Below are positions 36,466 to 48,792 of a stretch of 64,000 nucleotides of DNA, piece after piece. The notes beneath the pieces are model-generated. The model saw only the letters and a program-made list of their open reading frames with translations, was not told the origin of the DNA and made no database searches. The DNA is from Pegea sp. RAD2-039 (lineage: Eukaryota > Chordata > Thaliacea > Salpida > Salpidae), in contig JAQGEQ010000244.1 of NCBI GenBank assembly GCA_034620365.1, forward strand, positions 372,001 to 436,000, read 5' to 3'. Both the position numbers and the translations under genes were made by a program. Numbering within the stretch: the stretch's first letter is position 1; every line of letters starts with the position of its first letter.

Positions 36466-37150
36466 TTAAGATTCAAGTACAATGTTTTTTAATATTTTTA
36501 TCGATTTTATTAAAAAATTGTTATAATTAGAAATATGTACAAGGTTTTTCTAATAATTTTATGTGAATAATTCTTGAAAAGTTTTTAATTAAATTGTATT
36601 ATTCACTAAGAAGTTGTGAGTAATTTTTATGTAGGATGGAACAGAATAGAAATAAAACTTGTCTCAATGTTTTAAATAAATCAAAGTTGTAATGAATTTC
36701 TTAAATCAAAAAATTATTTTCTCCGGAAAATTATTCGATTTCAAGAAATTGCTAAAAGAAAAAATTAACTTTAACTTCATCTCCATGTTGGAAACGTTAA
36801 GCAACAAGTTTTTTTGAAATCGACAATATGTTGATAATCTTCATCAAAATGTTAATATACGACAATTAAATTTTTTTCATTTATTCTCCTTGATATCCCT
36901 CGAGTATAATAATCGTAATATTCGTATTCTATATTAATATTAATATATTAATATTCTTACATATTACTTAATCATTCAATGAAATGAAATTTATTTGTTT
37001 ATTTGTTTCGATATATTATTTTTCATAAAATTGTTTATTGTTACGATAATATAATTTTTTTTTGGTCTACTAAGTTTGAGATAGCTTTAAATATTGAAGT
37101 TATTCGAACAACAAACATTTTACTTATGAAATGTTTTCAGACTTAGATGA
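36230..37150 (-). repeat. Inverted copy of 62215-63150
   Basis: Nearly identical in reverse complement over about 0.9 kb, including CCTCGAGTATAATAATCG and the ATATTAATATTAATATATTAATATT palindromic run. The two copies are 25 kb apart. No coding frame. Confidence 0.8.
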
Positions 37151-37154
37151 TCTT

Positions 37155-38825
37155 AGTTTGAAAAAAGAGTTTTTGAAAAAAGAAGATGATCATCAAATTC
37201 AGATATTGGTAAGATGTTGATTTTAATGTTGATGATTTTGATGATGAGTCCTTATAAATCTATCCATTAAAATAATACAATTATTCCTAAAAACCTAAAT
37301 TATTTTTTCTCTTAGAAAACAGAAATAATAGTATTCAATACTATAGCTAACTCATAAAAAGTTTTTAAATTACTTTTTCTTATTTTTTGTTTAGTTTTAA
37401 TTCAACCAAAAGTAGAACAATTTTATCTGCTTATAAAAAGTATTTGTTAAAAATAAAAATATTAATTTTTATTCTAAAATTTCCTTAAAAGTAAATTTTA
37501 TTGAAATTGAGATTTATCTATAGCTAGAAATTTGAACGTGAAATATACTAAAGTAAATTTATTGTCGGAAAACTATTAAAGGAGAAAAACAAAACATGAA
37601 AAAATAAAGATAATTTTCAAACATACTCTTTTATGAAATTTTAACAATTATATATTTTTAAGTTTAAGTTTGCTAATAAAAGTTACCGTTTTTATTTTTT
37701 AATAATTGTATTTATTTTGCTTATTACTTCTTTTTCATAATATTATCATTCTTGAAAAACATTGAAAAATATTTTTTGTAAAAGAACATTACTGATACTT
37801 AATTTGCATGAAAATAAAATAGTAAATAACAATGTTTGCTAAAAATATTTAAAATTTGAAAGAGAAAATTAATTTTATATTAATTTGATTTTTATTATTA
37901 TTCATTTTTCAAATTAATATTTTGCTCCAAAATCTAGAAGATTTCTAAAATTTCCTTTTTTTGAAAAAAAAATTGTACTTATTGTTCTTTTTACTTAAAG
38001 TTAAAACACTAGAATGTCCTTAATATTGTTTTATTTTTAAACTTCATTACAATTACATCCTCTATAATATTTATAAAATTAATCTCTATTACATACAGAG
38101 GTGAAACGTAAAATTGTTAATTCTGTTATTTTAATAAAAGTTTTATTTACTAGTTTTGATGTGATTTCAATTTTAGATAGTCGAGAAACTTCTTGGCTAC
38201 AATAGTTTTTAAGCCAGATGTTTTATTTTTAAATACATATTTTAGTTTCTAAAGTAACTTTTTAATCAATTGAGTTTGTTTAGCTAACAGCAAACACATT
38301 TTGTAAATTTGTACTTTTGCTAAAATATCTACAAATACTTTTTTAAACTTTTTTCAGTTTAAAGTTTAAATTTTGAATATTTATAAGCCGTTTTTGTTAA
38401 TTAGTCATAAGTTTGCTCCTTAGTCTAGTTAAATAAAACTACTTTTTTAATTTCTTTGAATAATAATAATGGTTTCAAGTCTCTCGTTCCGAAGCTACAA
38501 AAATTTAGGTAAAGAATTTTATTAGAAAGTTCTAGCTTTATAAACGGCTAATAATAATTTTGCATTTAGCAGAGTGGCGCAGCGGAAGTATAAAAACTGG
38601 AATCTTTAAGTCACTGAGCAGCACTATTTGTCAAGTAGAAATAAAGGTAAAATAATTATAATCTCTAAAATTATGAAAATAAAACTATTAGAGAGACATA
38701 TTGTGGCTGAAAAAATAAACTAATAAATTTCATTTCTATTAATATAAAAATTTTTCATAAATTGCTGGATAATTTGGAAAGAAAAGAAAAACTATAAGTA
38801 TAAATTGAAAAAAATATATTTTCTA
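37155..38825 (+). repeat. Direct copy of 54275-55945
   Basis: About 1.67 kb highly similar to 54275-55945, beginning at GTTTGAAAAAAGAGTTTTTG and including the truncated tRNA fragment. The first kilobase also matches 33190-34250 in the opposite orientation. Confidence 0.8.
38568..38588 (+). pseudogene. Truncated initiator tRNA-Met fragment
   Basis: Only the first 21 nt (acceptor 5' side and D-arm, AGCAGAGTGGCGCAGCGGAA) remain. The sequence then passes into the AGTCACTGAGCAG end of the hairpin repeat family. About 95 bp of upstream flank matches that of the 14464 tRNA gene. An identical junction lies at 55688-55708. Confidence 0.7.
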
Positions 38826-39444
38826 ACTATATATTTTTCTGTATTTGTTGGATTATTCTATCGACAAATGGTCGATATTAAGAATTAGGTCTATTTTAAA
38901 TTCTTTCATAATAAAGGTTAATTTTTTTTAAGTGACTTTCAATTATTAATAGGTTCTTAAGAAATTTTTAGTTATATTTGACAAGTCGTTGACTGATGCT
39001 TATTTTTAGTGATTCTTCGAGCTTGTAATTTAACTCACTAATATTTTTAAATTCTTTTTTTTAAATTGTAGGATAGTTTGAATGGATATAAAAATATAAA
39101 CAAATAAATCTATAATTCAAGCATATAATTCAACATTTAATTTTTGGTGCTAATTCCTTTATTATAATGTAAAATCATTTCTAATAAATGTTTAGTGTGC
39201 TTTAAGCTAACAAGCCTTTGTTTATGCTAGCTAAGAAGACTTTCTAATAGTAAAACTAATTTAAGCTTTTAATTCACTAACTTCATAGTAAAAAAGTATT
39301 ATATAATTAGAAGCTGTTTTTTCAGGAGAAGAAATTATTTGAATGATTACCAAACTAGTAAAGTATCAATTTATGCCTTTGGTATGCATTTGGAAAAGGT
39401 TTGCTAATTCATAATCTGCTTTTTTTGTATTTAAATTTAGGTAG

Positions 39445-39612
39445 ATTATTGAATACAATCGTTCAAAAACTTTTCACAAAAACCAAACTGTAGATGACAT
39501 GCCTGAGAAAGTTGAATCTCAATGTACAGCTTCGAAATTATTTAAAAAGAATTTTACGGTGACACTTGTTCAAGAATTAAATAAAGTGTTTTTGATGATC
39601 AACAAAGTTTAA
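39445..39612 (+). CDS. Conserved coding-like segment of the element (copy 2 of 3, open)
   Basis: A 55-codon frame follows an AAATTTAG acceptor-like site, containing D-D-M-P-E-K-V-E-S-Q-C-T-A-S-K-L-F-K-K-N-F, and ends at TAA. It is the only fully open version; copies at 11757-11908 (minus) and 53125-53301 have a TAA where this one has TAC. Perhaps an exon of an old transposon protein; no family recognised. Confidence 0.35.
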   Translation: MIEYNRSKTFHKNQTVDDMPEKVESQCTASKLFKKNFTVTLVQELNKVFLMINKV

Positions 39613-41099
39613 TAAACAAAGTTTTATTAGAAGTCATAATTATATCGAAAATTCCAATTATTCAAAATTTATTATTAGTATTTTGTGGTGAATCTGTTAA
39701 AACTGAAAAGCGTTTTGTGAGAGTTGAAATGAATATCTTTCTGTCTGCTTGTAAGAAATAACTTTTTGTAAAGACATTTTGTTCAAAAATTTGTAATAAG
39801 ATTAAAAAACTAAGTTACGAATATAATTTAAAAGAAAATCGAAATTATTCAAGTAAAAAGACACGTCTTTAAATGATCTGCTGAATTTTTTTTGGCTTTT
39901 TTTACCTGCATTTTTCTAATTGCAACCCAAATAAGATTTTTTAACAGTTTATTTTAACCTTTTTCTAGTTGCATAGAATATGAGTTTAAACAACTTTCCA
40001 CAGATTACTAATCTTAGTTGACAATAAAATGTTTTTCTTATTACTGTCACAATTATTATAAATATAAATTCGTCGTTTCGCAAAACATTTCTTGTTTTCT
40101 TCTTAGCTTATGTTTTTGTGAAAAAATATTAAACTTTACTTTGTAAAATGCATTGATCTAAAGTATTAATATAAAAACTTGATCTACAGAAAAGGGCTTT
40201 ACCTAATAATAAAATTGTTGGTTTAAGTAAAAGCGTTATTATATAAAATTAGAATAAAACTGTTTTAGGTTTTTGTTTTTCTACTTGAAAAACTTGACGC
40301 TAGACGTCGGTGCCGATAAATAATTTTTAAAGCCTTCTATTGCTTTAGGCTATGTTTTTGCAAATTTTTTCCTGCTCATTAAATTTAGTAATTTCAGAAA
40401 GAAAGTAATACGACAAGATCTGTATCGATGACAAAATTTAAGTATAATTTTCAGTTATGGCAACTTTAATTAAACTTGATTTTATAATGACTTAATCTAA
40501 CAACGTTGACTTTGATCAGAAATAATAAAGTCTTATTGTTGGTCTAAGATGGTTAGCAAAGTTAGCAAATTAATAGATAATTTTATTTAGATCTGTTAGA
40601 TGAATACTCTAGCTCAAATACGTTAAACTTATAAAACATTATTTTTTGTATTTATATAAGTTATATTCAGCTTCATAAAACTAGCTTCAGATAAAAAGTA
40701 CTTTAAATAGATTTAGTTTTTAAGAATGACTTGAAAAATTAAAACTAAAAAGTATTTTGCAACTACAGGTAAGATATAATCTTCTATAAGACTGATGTCA
40801 AAGATATAAATATTGTCTAACAGTTTTTAATAAATGAAACGTTTGGAAAAAAATAAAAGATAGAAAATAACTTTTCTCCGGACAAATACTAGATCAAAAT
40901 AAAATGATAAAACAGAGAAATAGTTTCTTCTGTTAGTGAACCTCCGCAGTAACATTTGTTAATTTTGAAATCGGCAATGTGTCGATTAATTTTATCAAAA
41001 AATTGACATTCTGCAAATAAATTATTTTCAACTCTTGTCATTAAAATTAACATTTGAAGATATATTAATTAGCACAATGTGTTTAATAGATGAAATACA

Positions 41100-41340
41100 T
41101 CATATTTTCTTGTTCTAAACGGTGGTTTATTTTCTGAAATAAACTGAAGAGAAGAAAAACTACTTTCAAAATAAGAGAGAAACTTTAACAGCTTTCTATT
41201 TTGCATTTCACTGTGTGTTGCTCGATTAGTTTCTTTCGTCTCACTTTCTCTTACTTTTTTTTAATATCATCACTCATAGCACATCCTATATCACCGTTTT
41301 CGGCCGAGCTTTTACAATGAAAATTTACCATTTGTAATTT
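41100..41340 (-). pseudogene. Broken copy of the small Lys/Ser-rich ORF
   Basis: The minus-strand frame from the ATG near 41332 repeats the start of the 11208 ORF (M-V-N-F-H-C-K-S-S-A-E). A run of eight A instead of nine shifts it and it stops almost at once; in the shifted frame the similarity resumes (S-E-M-Q-N, F-L-S-Y-F-E-S-S-F). Confidence 0.4.
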
Positions 41341-43252
41341 TGTAATAAATTTATTATTTCAATTAGTTGTTTTATAAAAGTTTTGTTATTTCTAATCTTC
41401 TATAAACTGTTTGTAAATATAAATTAATGTTTATTTTGCATTTAATTAAAAGCTATTTCTTAAAAACGATTAGAAACTAGATTCAATGAGTTGTTTTTAC
41501 AATACTTCACTACGTTTTGATTAAAATTATTCAGAATTGAAAAATATACTCACAGCAACTTTTGATCTTAACTTTTGAAAATTATAATCTAAAAAGTAAT
41601 AACCATCCAAATATAAAAAAAAATATTTAAATTTGTTGTCAAAGTAATTCATTTTCTAACAGTTCTAAGTAAACCAACCTTATAAAGGAGAATGTAATTG
41701 ATAAAATTGACTTTAGTTTTGACAATTATTAGATCGAAAGAGATGATAGTAAAAGAAATATTATGAAACATTAGACGTATTACTTCTTCAAAACGCAGAA
41801 GATTTTAAAATAAACAATTTGTAGATATATATTGATTAATCATCTTGAAAATTTAACTTTATTTATTTTTTTATTAATGCCATTGAAGAAAGTATCATTC
41901 TATTTTGTTAGTTTGTAATAATGGTTATTAGTGATAATTTTATTTGAATTATCTTATTTTCGTTTGTCCATTTTTTTTTATCTAAACTTTTTTTCTATCA
42001 AATATTTTTCGAAACCAAAAAATAGTAATTATTTAATAATGACTTCAACGAAACAAGGGAACTAAGTGACGTTATGAAGCAAGAATAAAATGATGAAGAA
42101 AATACAGCAAAGATGTTTTAATAGTGGCAATAATGATGCTGATCACAAAAGATACCGTACAGCTAACTAATAGCCAATCAAGCTTTTTATTTTAAAGTTA
42201 AAATTTTTGATTAAAATGAAAAAAAATATTTTTATTAGATATTGAAGATCATCTGGTATAAACGAATCAACAATTGTATTCAAATTAAAACATAATTTTA
42301 ATCAGAATTGATTATCATTAACAAAAAAAACTGCAATAAAAGGTTTTTTTATTTTATAGTAATTTTTTCAATAAAATTTCAAGAAACGTGGAAATTTTTA
42401 AGGAAAAAATATTATTTGAATATAAAAGTTAATCTACCTTTTTCTGTAACCATCTTATTTATCTTTTATCCAACCTAACTTGGTAGACGATGATGTTTTT
42501 TCAAATTTAGGTATTATAACAGTAAAAATTAATTCAAGCAAATTACAGCTGTTATCAAAACTTCTTTAGAATAATTTATATATATAAAACTAATTTACAG
42601 TAAGAGAAGCTAAGAGTAAATCGGTTTATTATATTTATACTAAACTATCGATTTTAATAGAATATTTGTTTATACTTTAATCGAAAACTTTATTAAGAAA
42701 CATGAAGTAAACTAATCAGAAGTTGAAAATGAACTTTCTTGATTCCGAGTGATCTTAATTTTAAACACAAACTTTAACTACTTATTATAATAAAAAATAA
42801 CTTTACGTTTGTGCTTAAAGATGATGAGTTTAGAAATAATGAATAAATTTAACTGAGATATGAAAAAAAAGAATTTATTATTGTAAAATAATATTATAAA
42901 AATCTAAATTATTTTTAAAATAATGATATTTTTCTAAATAAGTTGATCTACAAAATATTATTCCACTATAAACTTTTCAGTATCTAGTTGCTAAAATTAT
43001 ATTTTTTGGAGGTTTTTGATGAATTATTTAAATAATTTTTAGTTACAACTGCAAATAATAGAAATATTGTCTAACACCAAGTGGTGTCATTTGTAAAGAT
43101 ATTTGAATTTCTTCAAATTTTCATCTTTTTTTTTAACCGTTTTTAAAGCACTTTTTTTGAAAGCACTATTTTGAAATTACTTTGTCGTGTGTTCATTTAA
43201 TCTCTAGTTAACGATATTTAAAGTCAACGGTATTATTGGAATCATCAAGCTA

Positions 43253-43534
43253 TTGAAGACTAGAAGCTCTTTCTTGGAATTTAGTTCTGATGTAGATATC
43301 TTTCATGAGCTTTGTTACAACTCTTTGGAAATATTTCCCCACCTGTATGTAATATTTTTTTGTATTTTCTTAATTCTTAAACACTGGTGGTTTGCTTCTT
43401 GGCTTAAAATTTTATTAAATAAATTATCAAAAAAAAACCAATTTCTTTTGATGTTTGTTTACCTCTTTCAACAGCAGCTTTTGAACATTTTTCCAATGCC
43501 TAAAGTCATTATAATAAATTTGTTGAAATTATAG
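43253..43534 (+). CDS. Uncertain 93-codon ORF
   Basis: The first third (S-S-F-L-E-F-S-S-D-V-D-I-F-H-E-L-C-Y-N-S-L-E-I-F-P-H-L) has exon-like composition and ends at a GTATGT donor-like site near 43344. The rest is hydrophobic and could be intron, then Q-Q-Q-L-L-N-I-F-P-M-P. No second copy was found and no family is recognised. It may be chance. Confidence 0.2.
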   Translation: MKTRSSFLEFSSDVDIFHELCYNSLEIFPHLYVIFFCIFLILKHWWFASWLKILLNKLSKKNQFLLMFVYLFQQQLLNIFPMPKVIIINLLKL

Positions 43535-44127
43535 TGATCATGAAATTTCAGAGCCATTGATTGACTTCAACATAACGTTTCAAGTAATTTATTTGTAACA
43601 ACTGTTAGGTACATTAAACTATAATTTGGAACTTTTTTTAAAAATTTAAATGCATTTTAATATTTATTTTTCAGTCACAAGATATCACTATATACGTTTT
43701 AGGTTTACTTTTTAGAAACTTCAAACATTGTAACCTCCTATCTGTCAGACAAATAGTGTTGCTCAGTGACTTGGAGTTTACAAAACAATGTTTATCAATT
43801 TTCATACCAGGTTTATTCATACTTATACAATTAGCTGTATATAAAAAGTATTTGTATTAGTTTTAGTTTTGAAAAATCAATAAACAGATTAAAACTAAAA
43901 TATTTTATGCACTTAGAAGAAGAAAATACCTTCACTATAGGATTGATAGTAATAGAAATAAAATTTGTATCAAAGTTTTACATAAATCAAACTTTTAAAG
44001 TGAAATAAAAATTTTCAAAAATTCTATTTTTCCTGACAATTGCTAGATGTGTAGATTTTTTATATTAAGAAATGTTCCTTTAGTTATAAGTAATTGGTAT
44101 TTAGATTCATAAGATCTAATTTTTGAT

Positions 44128-44144
44128 ATCGACCATTTGTCGAT
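44128..44144 (-). repeat. Hairpin ATCGAC-CATTT-GTCGAT
   Basis: Counterpart of 27123-27139 with the same loop, preceded by a TTCCTGACAATTGCTAGATG variant of the box at about 44030. Confidence 0.7.
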
Positions 44145-45581
44145 AGAATAATCTAACAAGTACAACTAACAGATAACAGCAAACTTTTAAACCTAAGACT
44201 GATTGATTGTTTGATTTAATAATATTAATTTGCGTGTTTATTTATTTGACCTCAAATATTTAAAGTTGAAATTTTTGATTAAAATGAAAAAAAATATATT
44301 TTTCTTAGATATTAAAAATCATCTGCTATAAACGAATCAACAATTGTATTCAAATTATACTATTGTACATAAATACACTTGTAATTTATTTTATGTTGGG
44401 ACTGTTTATATATTGTTTAAACCACCGTCCAACAAATAGTATTTATTAAGTAGATAATTATATTTATTAATAATAAAAATTTATGTTTCTATATACTCAA
44501 TTAGATAGTAAGCTGGGTATATTTTTTCCAAAAAATTAAATTAGTTTAAATTCTCTATTATTTGGTACTTATCAATTTTAGTATTGTTAAATATTTTAGT
44601 TTGTTAATTTTACTATTGTCAGATTTACTGTTTACAAAAAAGAATTCTCTAAAAAATTAGGAAAACCTAACCAAATAATTTGTTGGCTCAGTAATTAAGG
44701 ATAAACATTACAAGTTTGAATAATTATTTGTAACTGTGGTTAATCAGTTCGAAACTTGTGTAAATGTTCTAAAAATAAAGAAATTTTCATTAATGTGTTA
44801 ATTTTGAAGTGATAAAGTTATCTTTTAAAGCAAAACAAAAATCACCAACGTTGTAGCTTCCTAATGAAATATGAAAGTTATCTTTAAATGAAGATTTAAA
44901 AAAACTTTCTGGTCAACGCAGGATGGTTAAGAAAACAGATGCAAAAGAAGTAACCATATGTTAAACTTTTTGCACTACTTGGTAGAATTCTAGTATTCTA
45001 ATCTTGGTGTTCGAAAAAGATTCCAATACCAGTTTAATATAGTATGATCTCTCTAAGAACTTCCAAGAATTTGACAACATTTCAAAAATATATTCTATAA
45101 ATTGTTTATAAAATCAGCAAACTAACGATTTATTTTGCCAAGTTGTAACTACTGTTTAATCACTAAACACCAACCTTTAAAAATTTATATATTTAATTTG
45201 AAACTTGAATTTTTAAAATAATAATGTTGAGTTTAGTTCTTATCTAAACTATTGGAAAAACCAAATTATACTTGTTTTCAATAATTTATTATAAAGTTAA
45301 GGTTAGAGCATTACAGCAATTACGAAGCTCAATATTTTTCTTTTTAATCATTACAAACTGCTAAGAAGCTCTTCAAAACAGTTTAAATTCCAAACAAAGC
45401 TGCTTTTGCAATGATCATAAAATTTAGAAATTTCACAAGACTTCAGCTTTAAAAGACATTGTCTCACTTCAAGTTCCTCACAGCTGGTTAGATTAGATAA
45501 ACTTCAAAAAGAACGACAATTGACAGACTACAATCAAATTTATTGAGATCAGAAACTATTGGATGAAAGAAAAGTTTTGAA

Positions 45582-45932
45582 ATGTCAGATCTTGAATTTT
45601 GTTTTACTGTTTACTTGTTAGAGTTTTTGGTAGATTTTCTTTGTTGTTTAATTGTGATAATCTTACAAAAATGTCTTCAGAGAGCTTTTCAAAACTCACC
45701 TACAAATGACAATGTACTTCAAATGATTCCACTTCATTCAAATGTTGCTGAAAGTAATAGTAGAATTGTAAACAGGAATTATAAAAAACCAGATGACAGC
45801 AAACCTGAAGAAAATAATGATTCCTTTGACAAAATAGATAATTAAGCTGATTTGAATAAAAATAAAGCTATAAAGGGAAAATTTCAGAATAAGGATAAAT
45901 ATTTTGGTGATTCAGATGTTTTTTGGTCTTAA
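45582..45932 (+). CDS. Small single-pass membrane protein, copy 3
   Basis: The ATG at 45582 opens MSDLEFCFTVYLLEFLVDFL; a transmembrane segment spans about residues 6-30, followed by a polar, acidic tail with P-L-H-S-N-V-A and D-D-S-K-P-E-E-N-N-D-S-F-D-K. TAA at 45843-45845 ends an 87-aa protein. The frame then stays open for 28 more codons to D-S-D-V-F-W-S and TAA at 45930, aligning with the longer tail of copy 1. So either 87 aa is the product or this copy has lost its tail. The lectin-like gene lies 0.9 kb downstream, as in the left copy. Confidence 0.5.
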
Positions 45933-46555
45933 AAATCTCAAAAAAGGTAAAAATAAAAAGAATCAAGTTGCTTTTAACGTTAGTATTCAAGAATCGATTG
46001 TTCAGAGTCATCTTGAACGCTCTTGATTTGTGAACTTTTCTTTGTTATCAAAATGCTAATTTTCTAATTATTTTATCCTAAGTTGTCGTTTGGTAATTAA
46101 ATAAACGATGTTTAAGCTGTAAATCTTTTTAACTAAATTATCTTTAATCTAAAGATAATCCTACTTATTTGCAGACGCAGCAATTTAAGTTTAATAAAGT
46201 ATCGTGTCAAAAACAGTATTTAAAACAACAACAAAAATAAAAAAATGCAAATTATAGCACAGCAGTGAATAATTGGTTAAGGTGAAATGCCTAGTGTAGC
46301 AAATGATCTCAAACATCAAAAGTAAGCAATAAGTGAGGAGAAAAGTTAGGAAAAGTGTTAAATTGAATTAAACAACTAAACATTACATTGTGTACTGTTT
46401 CCAAGAATTATCTTTTTATTTTCAGCACTTTGAATTCATCCTGCTAAATGTAAGTATTTGATAATCATTTTCTGCATTCTTCGGTTATATATTTCTAAAT
46501 CTTTGCGTCTAAATACAAACCAGCAACAATAAATTAGGATTTTTCTATAAATAAA

Positions 46556-46642
46556 ATGGCAATAACTGGGTCTTTAAAAAAACGAAACTGTTTTTTTGAG
46601 ATTGTTGTGCTTATGATTTTTTCAGGTTTAAATGCTTATTAA
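46556..46642 (+). CDS. Signal-peptide-like first exon of lectin copy 3
   Basis: From ATG 46556 the frame encodes a 28-residue leader: M-A-I-T-G-S-L-K-K-R-N-C, then a hydrophobic core F-F-E-I-V-V-L-M-I-F and S-G-L-N-A, a plausible signal-peptidase site. TAA follows. A weak donor (CAG/GTTTAA) lies near the end of the core. In the left copy the equivalent has an early TAA. Placement as the lectin gene's first exon is inferred from position and secretion logic. Confidence 0.35.
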   Translation: MAITGSLKKRNCFFEIVVLMIFSGLNAY

Positions 46643-46802
46643 AATTTATTGTTGTAATTTCAAGAAATAGTATTATATGTCGAAGATTATTTTTTTTTAT
46701 TTTAGACTGGTTAATGTATGTTTTTTGACTTCAATGAAGCCTTATTAAGAAGTAATACTAATATTTAAACACTTAAAGGCTTATGCAACTTTGAAAGTTT
46801 TC

Positions 46803-47099
46803 ATGCTTCTAATAATGATTTTTTTCATAGCTAGAAAAGCTAAAATGAAATATTTAGATGTAAAACCTCCTATCATGCTTGAATGGTTTGATAATTGTGA
46901 ATACTTTGGATTAGCTTTGTCACCTCTCAATACTATACAGAAAATTGACAAGAATTCAGTTTTAGTAGCTGAGTCTCATGATATGGAAGATTCTATAAAC
47001 CAATGTTGGCAAGTTGGATTAAATTTCATTAATGGCAAGTATGTATGGTCTAATGGTGAAGCTTATGCACCTGAAGAACATGATCAACTATTTGCTTAA
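46803..47099 (+). pseudogene. Truncated C-type-lectin-like gene, copy 3
   Basis: From ATG 46803 the frame encodes MLLIMIFFIARKAK and then the lectin-like core (E-W-F-D-N-C-E-Y-F-G-L; C-W-Q-V-G-L-N-F-I-N-G-K-Y-V-W-S-N-G-E), ending E-E-H-D-Q-L-F-A and TAA. As in copy 2 the C-terminal third with the last Cys pair is missing, and Cys of K-C-V-W has become Tyr. RPB9 begins 445 bp downstream. Confidence 0.55.
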
Positions 47100-47543
47100 A
47101 AATTAAGATCAAATTGATTAATCACATTTATCTTTATAAAGACAAAAGAAGAATGCAGTGATGTTAGTTACTTATAGCAAGATAAAATAAAGGAAAGTGA
47201 AAGAAAGAGGGGTCTTTTGATCATTTTTGTCTTTATACATCAGTTTTTTATAGTTGTGTTGGGCGTAAGCTGCTATGAGCAACTTTGTGAATAAATCTAT
47301 TTTACTTTTATATTATAACTTTTAGTTTTTCAAAATAAATATCTAGATTTTTTTTTGTATTTAATATTAACTACAATCCAACAATTTACAGTTGTATGGT
47401 TTTCTAATGAAGAAGAAAAAATGCTTTCATTTATATTTTGAATGCTGAATGTTAAACTTATCAAAATCAATTATGAATTACAATTTTTTGTAGCTTTTTA
47501 ACTACATCTTTTATTTGCTGATTTTATTTCATTAGTGGAAAAA

Positions 47544-48653
47544 ATGAGCTCAAGCAAAGGGCCTAGTTTTATTGGAATAAAATTCTGTCCAGAATGGTAA
47601 AAGTTGTTTTATTAGTTTTTCAGTACTTTAATTTATTAAAAAATATATCTATATAAAGTACTAACCATTTTATTAATCTTTTTGCTTTATCTTAACTCAA
47701 ATTTTTTTTATTTATCTTGAAAAGTTTGCTATAACATAAAAAGACCATTCAAGATAAAAATTGGTAATAATTTTTCTCATTATTTTATGATAATAATTAG
47801 TATTAAATAATAATAAAAAAACAGTCAATTAAAATTATTAATTCGTGTTTTAGTATATTTAATTTGAAATATATTTTTTATTCTAGTTTTTTAAAAAGTT
47901 CATTTTTTAATTTTGTTTTTTAAAATTTACCTTAGCTAAAGAGTAGGAAATAAAAGTATAAAATATTATTATCTACATTATTTTCTTTTTTCTTTTTTTC
48001 TTTATTTTCCAATATGCAATTTTGTTTCATTCGTTTGAAAATCAAATAAAAATCCTTTTTCAGTAAACATGTTATAGAAATATTACTTATACTAAACTAA
48101 TTAACAAAACAAATTATGGTTTTCTTATCTACTGTTTCAAAATTGTTTGCTACTTTATGTTTTCAGTGACATTTTTTGATTATTATTCACTGAAATAATT
48201 GTGTTTTTTAGTAATAACATGCTGTATCCAAAAGAAGATAAAATTAAAAAAGAGCTGCTGTATGCTGTGAGTTATTCATTTTTAAAGCTGGTTGAAAATT
48301 GAAATAGTTACAAGGAGCATTTTTTATAAATTATTTCTTTTTAGTGTCGCAATTGTAGTTTTCAAATCAAGGCAGATAATCCTTGTGTATATGTCAACAA
48401 AGTTATACATGAGGTTGATGAATTGTCTGAAATCAATCCTGATGTAGCCCAGGATCCAACCTTACCTAGAACAAAGTATAATCCTTGCCCCAAGTAAGTC
48501 ATCAGCTCTCTAATTTCTTCAACACTCATTTTTGCCACTAGGTGTCACCATAGAGAAGCAGTGTTCTTTCAGTCTGAATCAGCTAGAGAGAAGATAGGAA
48601 TGAAGTTGTACTTTGTTTGTACAAACTCCTCTTGTGGTCATCGTTGGACTTAA
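47544..48653 (+). CDS. POLR2I: DNA-directed RNA polymerase II subunit RPB9 (intact, four exons)
   Basis: Exons 47544-47596, 48212-48266, 48345-48493 and 48542-48653 splice to a 122-aa protein (human about 125), with GT-AG at every junction and intron 3 only 48 nt. It starts [14 protein letters not shown]. Zinc ribbon 1: C15-x2-C18 and C37-x2-C40. Linker H-E-V-D-E-L and D-P-T-L-P-R-T. Zinc ribbon 2: C84-x2-C87 and C112-x4-C117, ending G-H-R-W-T. These are the diagnostic RPB9 features: N-terminal ribbon docking on the polymerase, and C-terminal TFIIS-like ribbon. The ATG is chosen because it is in frame, near the expected length, and preceded by AAAA. The two Cys clusters of ribbon 1 are split between exons 1 and 3. 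Confidence 0.95.
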
Positions 48654-48792
48654 TGATGATTCTATTCCATGACGTCATCTGCTTCTTTTCGCTTTCATTT
48701 CGTGTCTTGGTGGCAGAAAACGATATGTTGACAGAATGAATACTTCTTTTGTTTGATTAAAAAACTGTTCAACATCAGTATTTTACTGTCAA

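Larger units (their letters stand above)
38840..43187 (+). repeat. Right arm of large inverted repeat (partner 10023-12510)
   Basis: Starts at hairpin ATCGAC-AAATG-GTCGAT (about 38860) and ends at CTTTGTCGTG (43187). An extra 1.3 kb (about 39870-41190) is absent from the left arm and includes a TCTCCGGACAAATACTAGATC unit at about 40876 and a GACGCTAGACGTCGGTG piece at 40294 related to the 2.6-kb element's arms. The AATCGAC-type element exons are conserved in both arms. Confidence 0.75.
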
